Source: UBA6055 sp965203755
GTDB taxonomy: Bacteria > Chloroflexota > Anaerolineae > Aggregatilineales > Phototrophicaceae
DNA length: 64,000 nt
Assembly (NCBI GenBank): GCA_965203755.1
Contig: OZ241910.1
Coordinates: 1,612,001-1,676,000, forward strand
Direction of reading: 5' to 3'
The notes under the pieces are model-generated. The model was not told where the DNA came from and searched no databases. It saw nothing but the letters and a program-made list of their open reading frames with translations. The position numbers and the translations under genes were made by a program. Below are positions 58,360 to 64,000 of this stretch, one piece after another; within the stretch, counting starts at the first letter, position 1, and the number at the start of each line of letters is the position of its first letter.

Positions 58360-58646
58360 CTATTGCGCGATGTGAATAAGGCCAGCATTGACAAGGGCCG
58401 AAGCCAGCGTGGAAAGAGCGGCGACTATTAAGGCCGCACGCTCGCGCCGCCTGTTATTTTCATTCTCCAGCTGCGCTTTCTTTCCAGCATTTTCGTGAGC
58501 TCGTCTATCTTGTCACTAAGCTCTTTGGTCTGTTTTTGGATCTCATCTTTGACAAACTCTTTTGTAGCGAGCGCTTCCAGTTTGCCTTCGATAATTCCTA
58601 TGCTGCGTTCATGCTGTGTGAGACGTTCTGGCACATCCACGTTCAT
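58360..58646 (-). pseudogene. Frameshifted coiled-coil protein with C-terminal membrane anchor
   Basis: From ATG 58646 (after AAAGGAAAA) the frame reads a coiled coil: MNVDVPERLTQHERSIGIIE, then VKDEIQKQTKELSDKIDELT, and stops at 58428 as a 72-residue protein with an unlikely tail (WRMKITGG). Shifted by -1 near 58475-58490 (A-rich GAAAGAAAG on the coding strand), the reading continues KKAQLENENNRRRERAALIV, then a membrane helix ending VNAGLIHIAQ and TAG at 58360-58362. The joined product would be about 95 residues with the same plan as 39219 and 39760. A mutation, a sequencing error or programmed frameshifting could explain it. Confidence 0.68.
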
Positions 58647-58752
58647 TTTTCCTTTTGCCCGTTACTGTACAAATAATTGTACTGTAAGAATACGATGCTG
58701 ACAAGAAGTCCCGGGCAATCGCGTCGCAAAGATCCATACGGCGAATATTATC

Positions 58753-60333
58753 TTACACATATTCATTTTCGCTGTCATCCTCATCTTGGACCAGATGCCA
58801 GTCTTCCTCAATCAAAAGCGCCGACAAAACCGCGCCGACAACGCACAGAACCGCCCCGACCCACATCAGCATATTAAAGGCTTCGGTAAAAGCCTCGCGA
58901 ATGACCTGCCTGACATCATCCCGCTCGGCATCGGTCAAGGTGTCCGGCGGGGATGCTTCCGCCAGGTTGGCTGATTCAACTGCCAGTTGGCTTTGGGCAT
59001 CCGCCGGCAGCGCCCGGACAATCGGGCTGCTCATCAGCGACTGACTGAACAGCGACAGCGTGAATCCGCCCATAATCGCAACCGCCAGCACCTGCGCCGA
59101 ACGCGATATCGTGTTGTTGACGCCAGAAGCGATGCCGGCATGGTCATGCGTCACCGAACCAACCGCGGCCGCCGTCAGCGGCGCCAGCGCAATCCCCATC
59201 CCAACGCCGAACAGACAAATCGGCAAAAAGAAAGTCGTCCAATAGACATCCTGCCCGCCAGTCGCGCCAATCAAAGCGAACAAAACAAACCCGGCGCCAA
59301 GCAGCAGCTGACCCACCGCCAGCGGCAGCCGCGGCCCATGGCGGTCAACCACGCCGCCAATCACATACGACAAAATCGCCGGCAAGATCGTCATCGGCAA
59401 TAACGAAAGCCCGGTAAACGTTTCGCTGTAACCCTGGATTTGAATCATATTGAGCGGCAGATACAAAGTCGCCGGCCCCAACGCGCCATACAGCAGCGCC
59501 GTCACCAGATTCGCCCCGCTTAAGGTGCGCGACTTAAACAAATCCAAGGGTATCAGCGAGTATTCGCGGCGCTGTTCGTTCCAAATAAAGATAGCCAGCG
59601 CGCCGACCCCAGCGGCAATCGACAGCCAAATCAGCGGATTGTTAAAGCTGTGCTGCGGACCTTCGGTAAAGCCAAAGGTAATCCCAACCAGCCCCAGCGT
59701 GACCAAAACCCCGCCGATGATGCTCACTTTTTGCGGCGATTCGGTGTCATAGCTTTCAGCGACATGAAACAGCAGAACCAGCGCCGCCACGATGCCGAAG
59801 GGGATATGGATGAAGAACACCGAACGCCACAGCCCCATTTCCGTCAGGATTCCGCCGACAATCGGCCCGACCCCGCTCGCCAGCAGGGTAAATGCCGACC
59901 AAATGCCAATCGCCCAGCCCTGCCGACTGTAATCAAAATTGGCCGAAACAATCGCCAGGCTGCTCGGTATAATCATGGCGCTGCCGACGCCCTGCGCGAA
60001 ACGCCCAGCAATCAAGGCTTCGGTCGAGACGGTCAAGCCGCAGATCATTGACGCCGCCCCAAATATCAGAATGCCCAGCAGACAAATGCGGTTGCGCCCG
60101 TAATAATCGCTTAGCGAGCCGCCGACAACAATCAATGAGGCTTGCACAATGGTGTATGAATTGGAAATCCACAGCAGATCGGCGCCGCGCGCCGCCAGAT
60201 CGCGCTGAATCGCCGGCAGCGAGACATTCAGCGCCGTGCTGCCGACGAATGCCATGCTGGCCGCCAAAATCGTCGCCAGCAGAATCCACCAGCCAGCGCG
60301 GCGCTTGCTGGCTGCATTGCCTGAAGTGGTCAT
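58753..60333 (-). CDS. MFS multidrug exporter, DHA2 (EmrB/QacA) family
   Basis: 526 residues with fourteen predicted membrane helices. Proton-driven drug exporter. The N-terminal FVGSTALNVSLPAIQRDLAA segment (motif D1-like), GSLSDYYGRNRICLLG loop (motif A) and GRFAQGVGSAMIIPSSLAIV (motif B, with arginine) identify DHA2 transporters; GPIVGGILTE is motif C. A C-terminal tail contains an acidic end (QDEDDSENEYV). AAGGAG precedes the ATG. A large extracytoplasmic loop near 440-490 is typical for this branch. No periplasmic adaptor gene is nearby. Confidence 0.93.
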   Translation of the reverse strand: MTTSGNAASKRRAGWWILLATILAASMAFVGSTALNVSLPAIQRDLAARGADLLWISNSYTIVQASLIVVGGSLSDYYGRNRICLLGILIFGAASMICGLTVSTEALIAGRFAQGVGSAMIIPSSLAIVSANFDYSRQGWAIGIWSAFTLLASGVGPIVGGILTEMGLWRSVFFIHIPFGIVAALVLLFHVAESYDTESPQKVSIIGGVLVTLGLVGITFGFTEGPQHSFNNPLIWLSIAAGVGALAIFIWNEQRREYSLIPLDLFKSRTLSGANLVTALLYGALGPATLYLPLNMIQIQGYSETFTGLSLLPMTILPAILSYVIGGVVDRHGPRLPLAVGQLLLGAGFVLFALIGATGGQDVYWTTFFLPICLFGVGMGIALAPLTAAAVGSVTHDHAGIASGVNNTISRSAQVLAVAIMGGFTLSLFSQSLMSSPIVRALPADAQSQLAVESANLAEASPPDTLTDAERDDVRQVIREAFTEAFNMLMWVGAVLCVVGAVLSALLIEEDWHLVQDEDDSENEYV

Positions 60334-60407
60334 AGAGTCTCCTTGAATACGGCCGGCTTCCGCTTCATTCCAACAAGCATATCATATTGCATAAAATAAA
60401 AGGCGAA

Positions 60408-60617
60408 TCAGGCGCCGCGCAATTCGCGCAGTTCTTTTTCCAATTCGGCGCGGCGTTCGGCGCTCGCCTGGCGGCCGGCAGCCAGCGCCCGTTGATAACG
60501 CGCCTGCAAATTGGCGCGCAATTCGTCAGAAGACACCGGCGAAAAGAGTACAGCCAGCACAGCGCCGAACAAAACGCCAATGCCCAGTCCGACCAGCCAG
60601 CTTAGCGATTTTCGCAT
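60408..60617 (-). CDS. YtxH-like small membrane protein
   Basis: 69 residues. The N-terminal SLSWLVGLGIGVLFGAVLAVLFSP is the single membrane helix with the GxxxGxxxGxxxAxLxAP pattern of YtxH-type proteins. The C-terminal part is a short charged helix (YQRALAAGRQASAERRAELE). ATG 60617 lies after AGGGA; the frame runs to 60638. Function unknown; related proteins are stress-associated. It lies 74 bp upstream of the exporter start on the same strand. Confidence 0.75.
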   Translation of the reverse strand: MRKSLSWLVGLGIGVLFGAVLAVLFSPVSSDELRANLQARYQRALAAGRQASAERRAELEKELRELRGA

Positions 60618-60807
60618 AAGACATTCCCTGTCTGGCAACAGATAATCACATCATTATACCGATTTTTCGGCAGAATTCAATTTCAGTGTGTATCGGGGAA
60701 TGGGGGAATGTCCTATCTATTTACCATGCCCATGTTCCCCATAATTTGCCGTCCAGCCCGTTTCGGGGTAAAATTTATTAAGGCAATCACAGCATAGAGA
60801 GGATTAG

Positions 60808-61092
60808 ATGAACGATACACTGCGACAAAAAGTCTTAACGCTTTATCTTGACACGTCGGCGCTGGACAGTCGGGTCATGGGCTGGGCCGTCTATGACGGC
60901 ACCGGCAAAGCAGCCTTTACCACTGGCGACAGCAATGAGCCGCCCTATGAAACCGGCCTGGACGCGCTGCTGGATGGATGGCGGCTGATCCAGCACCCGA
61001 TACTGATTCCGCCTTATCCCGGCGAAGAATACAGCACATCATTTATGAAATATGGGTTTGTTTTTGAAAAACTGGAGGCTGTCAAGCAATGA
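60808..61092 (+). CDS. Small hypothetical protein translationally coupled to PhyH
   Basis: 94 residues, not recognised. It has an acidic, mixed alpha-beta sequence (LTLYLDTSALDSRVMGWAVYD, DALLDGWRLIQHPILIPPYPG, FMKYGFVFEKLEAVKQ) with no membrane helix or metal motif. AGAGAGGA precedes the ATG. The stop overlaps the next start as ATGA. Coupling suggests it serves the dioxygenase, for example as a partner or allosteric subunit, without direct evidence. Confidence 0.7.
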   Translation: MNDTLRQKVLTLYLDTSALDSRVMGWAVYDGTGKAAFTTGDSNEPPYETGLDALLDGWRLIQHPILIPPYPGEEYSTSFMKYGFVFEKLEAVKQ

Positions 61093-61934
61093 TCGACAAA
61101 CAGTATTTGCTCAATTCCTATCAAATGGCCGAATTCGTGGCGCGCGGCTTCCTGCGCTTTGACGAGCTTGTCCCCGATGCAATCAATCAGGCTGTCATGC
61201 GAGACATTGACCGCAATGCCATCCAAGGCGCGCCGGCCGGCACGCCGCTGTCACAATGCTATGCCGGCACGGCCATTCGCGATATGCTTGACCTGCCGCC
61301 GATTCAAGGGCTGATCCACAGCCTCGTCGGCGCCGACCCGCTGTTTGACCATGATGCCATTCATGTCCGCGAACCGAACCAGGGGCGGGCGCAAGGTCTG
61401 CACGCTGATTCGATTATCGACCTGCGAACCCATTTTGACATCCAGATCATGTACTTCCCGCATGATGTCCCCTTGGAAATGGGCGGGACGCTGCTGCTGC
61501 CCGGCAGTCACTTCCGCCGCATCAACGAGGCTGACATCGCCGGCTATCAGAATATGCGCGGTCAAATCCCGATGGTTTGCAAAGCGGGCGCGGTTCTGAT
61601 ACTGCATCATGGCATCTGGCACTGCGGCCGCCAAAACAAAACCGACCGCCGCCGTTACATGTTCAAGCTGCGCCTGAATCCGGCCGAACGGCAGCTGCGT
61701 CTGTGGAACACCGACGACCTGGACGAAAGCTACCGCGCCCACCAGGAGATCTTCACCGAAAAGCGCGGCCAAAACAGCATCCAGGATATCCTTAGCCAGC
61801 GCGAACCCTGGTTTGAAGCCGCTTCCGGGCGGCTTGAGATCGTCAATCGCATCAAGCTGTGGCGCTTCCTGACCGGCGATGAAACTTTTGACGTCCATTA
61901 TTGGCTGACGCGGCTGGAGAATATGCCGGCCTGA
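61089..61934 (+). CDS. Phytanoyl-CoA dioxygenase (PhyH) family protein
   Basis: 281 residues. Fe(II)/2-oxoglutarate-dependent oxygenase. The iron triad can be seen as H105-x-D107 in GLHADSIID and the distal histidine in LHHGIWHCGRQN (His178), with the arginine for 2-oxoglutarate in TDRRRY. The core strands IQIMYFPHD and GGTLLLPGSHF are typical of PhyH-type hydroxylases. The substrate is unknown; many bacterial members hydroxylate amino acids, lipids or natural products. It is coupled to the preceding 94-residue gene, and the methyltransferase starts 16 bp downstream. Confidence 0.9.
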   Translation: MIDKQYLLNSYQMAEFVARGFLRFDELVPDAINQAVMRDIDRNAIQGAPAGTPLSQCYAGTAIRDMLDLPPIQGLIHSLVGADPLFDHDAIHVREPNQGRAQGLHADSIIDLRTHFDIQIMYFPHDVPLEMGGTLLLPGSHFRRINEADIAGYQNMRGQIPMVCKAGAVLILHHGIWHCGRQNKTDRRRYMFKLRLNPAERQLRLWNTDDLDESYRAHQEIFTEKRGQNSIQDILSQREPWFEAASGRLEIVNRIKLWRFLTGDETFDVHYWLTRLENMPA

Positions 61935-61950
61935 AGTTGAGGGAGATACA

Positions 61951-62901
61951 GTGGATGATAAGGCGCTTGGAAGCCCTATCCAGACGCCGTCGCGGTCGGT
62001 TAGCCATTTGACAGCCACGGTGCATGGCGTGGATTGCCGCATCGGCATGAAGAGCTTGGCTGACAATTCTGTCTCGCTGGTGTTGACTGACCCGCCCTAT
62101 TTCATCGATGGCATGGACGCCGACTGGAACACGGCCAAGCTGAATGGCCGGGTAAAGCCAGGCGTCGTCGGTTCGCTGCCGGCGGGCATGAAATTTTCCG
62201 TTAAGCAGGGGCGGGACTTGCAAAAATTTCTGATGCCGATTGCCAAGGAATGGATGCGGGTGCTTCGTCCCGGCGGATTTTGTCTCGTTTTCAGTCAAAA
62301 TCGTCTGGCGCACCGAACTGCGGTGGCTTTGGAAGATGCCGATTTTGAGATTAGGGATGTGCTGCTGTGGCGCTATGAGGGGCAGGCGAAGGCATTTACC
62401 CAAGATCATTTTATACGCAAGCGCAATCTGCCCGAAGCGGAGAAAAAGCGGCTCATCCGCAAGTTAGGCGGCCGCAAAACGCCGCAGCTGAAGCCGCAGG
62501 GCGAAATGATTATTCTGGCGCAAGCCCCAAGAGACGGCACTTTCGTCGATAATTGGGACAAATGGGAAACCGGTTTAATCGACGTACAGAATCCGCTTAT
62601 CGATGCGGACAAATTTCCTGGCACGGTCATTCCAGCCAAAAAGCCAAGGCGGCGCTATGGACATATAACCGCCAAGCCGGTTGATTTGCTGCGGCATCTG
62701 ATTCGCATTTTCAGCGCGCCGGGCGCATTGGCGCTGGATTCGTTTGCTGGGTCAGGCTCGACTGGCGTGGCCGCCAAACTGGAAGGCCGAAACTTTGTTG
62801 GCTATGAGATTGATCGAAATATGGCGCGCCGCGCGCAAAGACGGATTGACAAGGCCAACTCGATGTGCGGTGAAAGGAATAGCGAAGGGCTTTCTCTGTG
62901 A
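61951..62901 (+). CDS. Solitary DNA methyltransferase (DPPY type, beta class)
   Basis: 316 residues, probably adenine-N6. The catalytic DPPY is at 47-50 (LVLTDPPYFIDG) and the SAM motif SFAGSGST at 264-271. A target-recognition region lies between (RVKPGVVGSLPAGMKFSVKQ and HFIRKRNLPEAEKKRLIRKLG). GTG 61951 follows GGGAG by 5 bases. No restriction gene is adjacent: upstream is PhyH, downstream a convergent glycosyltransferase. It is therefore an orphan methyltransferase, a class often used for epigenetic or replication control or as a restriction shield. Confidence 0.9.
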   Translation: MDDKALGSPIQTPSRSVSHLTATVHGVDCRIGMKSLADNSVSLVLTDPPYFIDGMDADWNTAKLNGRVKPGVVGSLPAGMKFSVKQGRDLQKFLMPIAKEWMRVLRPGGFCLVFSQNRLAHRTAVALEDADFEIRDVLLWRYEGQAKAFTQDHFIRKRNLPEAEKKRLIRKLGGRKTPQLKPQGEMIILAQAPRDGTFVDNWDKWETGLIDVQNPLIDADKFPGTVIPAKKPRRRYGHITAKPVDLLRHLIRIFSAPGALALDSFAGSGSTGVAAKLEGRNFVGYEIDRNMARRAQRRIDKANSMCGERNSEGLSL

Positions 62902-62928
62902 CCTTTGCGCCGCTGTGGTAAAAGTTTA

Positions 62929-63993
62929 TCAAGTCAAAAATGCCATAATTTCCGCCGCCCCATCCTCGACGCTGAATCCATCCCGCGTCCAGTCCCAGGG
63001 CCTTTCCTCCATCCATTTCGTCGGTTTCCGAAGCACAAGATGATTCGGGGTATAGGGCGCATAGCGGCGGGGGTCGGTGGGGCCCATCATCATCACGGCG
63101 CGCGCGCCGCTGGCGGCCGCCAGATGCGTCAAGCCGCTGTCGTTGCCGATGTAAAACCAGGCGTCGGCCGCCAGCGCGGCGATTTCCTGAAAGGACAGTT
63201 TGTCCACCCAAGCAGCTGACGGCGCCGCCAGACGTTCTGCCACCGCTTCAACCCGATGCGCGTCCTTGGGCCCGCCAATGAGGATCACCGGCGCTGATGC
63301 CGCCCCCGCCACATGATTCAGCAGTTCGGCAAGCTGCGCCGGCGGATAACGTTTGCTGTCCATCCGCATGCCCGGATTGCCGCCGCCGCCCGGATGCGCC
63401 ACAATATAAGGGCGGGCAAGCTGCGCTGCCGCAAGCCGCCTTTTGACAGCCGCTTTCGCCGCCGCGGTGACTGGCAGATTGGCCCAGGCGCGAACCTCGC
63501 GCCCGGCAATCGCGCTGATGAGCTTGAGGTAAATCTCGCTTTCATGCACGCGGTCAGCCGGGTCAACCGGCAGCCGCAGGTTATAGCCAAAGCCGCGGCC
63601 TAAGCTGTCCAGGCCGGCGCGAATCGGAATGCCCGCGCAATAGACCGCCAGGCTCATCAAGGGCGAGCGCAGCAGCGACACTGCCATATCATAATGCCCA
63701 GCCCGCAGCTGGCGCACAAAGCGCAGCATCCCCGCCGCCGACCGCAGCGGCATATCGGCGGCGCCGGTATCGAGAATGGCGTCAAAAGCCGGATGATGCT
63801 CGATGGCGCGGGCTGACCATGACCCGATGGCCCAGGTGATGTGCGCTTGGGGAAACGTTTCGCGCAAGGCCGACAGCGCCGCCGTGGCCATCACGGCATC
63901 GCCGATGCAGCAGGGACGAATGAAGACAATCCGCCGCGGCTTCATCCTGACGGGCTTTGCGGGCAGCAGACGCGCCAAAATCGAATACACCAT
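62929..63993 (-). CDS. Glycosyltransferase family 9 (heptosyltransferase-like); 5' end near window edge
   Basis: 354 residues from ATG 63993; a later ATG at 63945 also fits. GT-B enzyme of the ADP-heptose:LPS heptosyltransferase family. FIRPCCIGDAVMATAALSALRETFP near the N-terminus is the family opening (R-x-x-x-x-GD), YIVAHPGGGGNPGMRMDSKRYP near 200 and WFYIGNDSGLTHLAAASGARA near 290 are the donor-site motifs. In an organism without LPS it may act on other surface glycans. Translation may begin beyond 64000, because only 7 bases upstream are visible. Confidence 0.85.
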   Translation of the reverse strand: MVYSILARLLPAKPVRMKPRRIVFIRPCCIGDAVMATAALSALRETFPQAHITWAIGSWSARAIEHHPAFDAILDTGAADMPLRSAAGMLRFVRQLRAGHYDMAVSLLRSPLMSLAVYCAGIPIRAGLDSLGRGFGYNLRLPVDPADRVHESEIYLKLISAIAGREVRAWANLPVTAAAKAAVKRRLAAAQLARPYIVAHPGGGGNPGMRMDSKRYPPAQLAELLNHVAGAASAPVILIGGPKDAHRVEAVAERLAAPSAAWVDKLSFQEIAALAADAWFYIGNDSGLTHLAAASGARAVMMMGPTDPRRYAPYTPNHLVLRKPTKWMEERPWDWTRDGFSVEDGAAEIMAFLT

Positions 63994-64000
63994 CCAACCG

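Overview
The window looks like a chromosomal segment of an uncultivated Chloroflexota bacterium, probably class Anaerolineae. This is an inference from gene content, since no rRNA or tRNA gene is present. The pointers are a CtpE-like P-type ATPase, a MoxR ATPase and a CoxE-type VWA protein, two small deazaflavin (F420)-type split-barrel proteins, a GH4 glycosidase, secreted beta-helix proteins with proline/threonine linkers, SH3/CARDB lipoproteins and a 67K-type SppA. DNA is GC-rich, with visibly more AT-rich islands at about 30.1-30.9 kb and 50.2-52.0 kb. Shine-Dalgarno sequences of the AGGAG type are common, and GTG or TTG starts occur.

Layout. 1-4.1 kb (minus strand): pstS-pstC-pstA phosphate uptake, with Pho-box-like repeats upstream. 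The PstC carries an inserted substrate-binding domain whose segments are in permuted order. 4.2-8.6 kb: two peptide-type ABC permeases, a hendecad coiled-coil membrane protein and a convergent solute-binding protein. 8.7-12.4 kb: recA with an SOS-like promoter, then a vsr / cytosine methyltransferase / NgoFVII-type nuclease operon. 12.4-14.3 kb: MoxR, an F420-type protein and a small protein. 14.4-22.7 kb: a beta-helix protein, SRPBCC, coaBC, a CARDB lipoprotein, surE, tsaB, tsaE and a DEAD-type helicase. 22.8-29.1 kb: an SGNH protein with a gene relic at its 3' end, a HigB/RelE-like toxin with an odd short partner between palindromic repeats, an F420-type protein, a Crp/Fnr regulator, a secreted protein and the VWA protein.

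29.1-30.9 kb: a second restriction-modification pair. 31-39.2 kb: sulfatase, C39-like peptidase, GH4, a Hrq1-like helicase and pepF. 39.2-41.7 kb: two DUF488 genes, a DuOB-like gene, two copies of a coiled-coil/membrane protein and an in-frame fused relic left by a tandem duplication. 41.7-50.2 kb: sppA, a beta-helix protein, an epimerase, a fumarylacetoacetate hydrolase-fold enzyme, a PIG-L deacetylase, an MFS transporter and a glycosyltransferase. 50.2-52.0 kb: an AAA ATPase / Toprim pair resembling split OLD or PARIS-type defence. 52.2-64 kb: DAHP synthase/chorismate mutase, GT39, a DUF5131 protein, P-type ATPase, a frameshifted anchor protein, a DHA2 transporter, a PhyH dioxygenase pair, a solitary adenine-type methyltransferase and GT9.

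Most genes are housekeeping, transport or envelope functions. At least six small DNA-modification or defence-like cassettes are scattered among them rather than grouped in one island. The best candidates for undescribed biology are the permuted-domain PstC (831-2906), the ATPase/Toprim pair (50255-51990), and the DUF488/DuOB cluster with its duplication relic (39204-41732).
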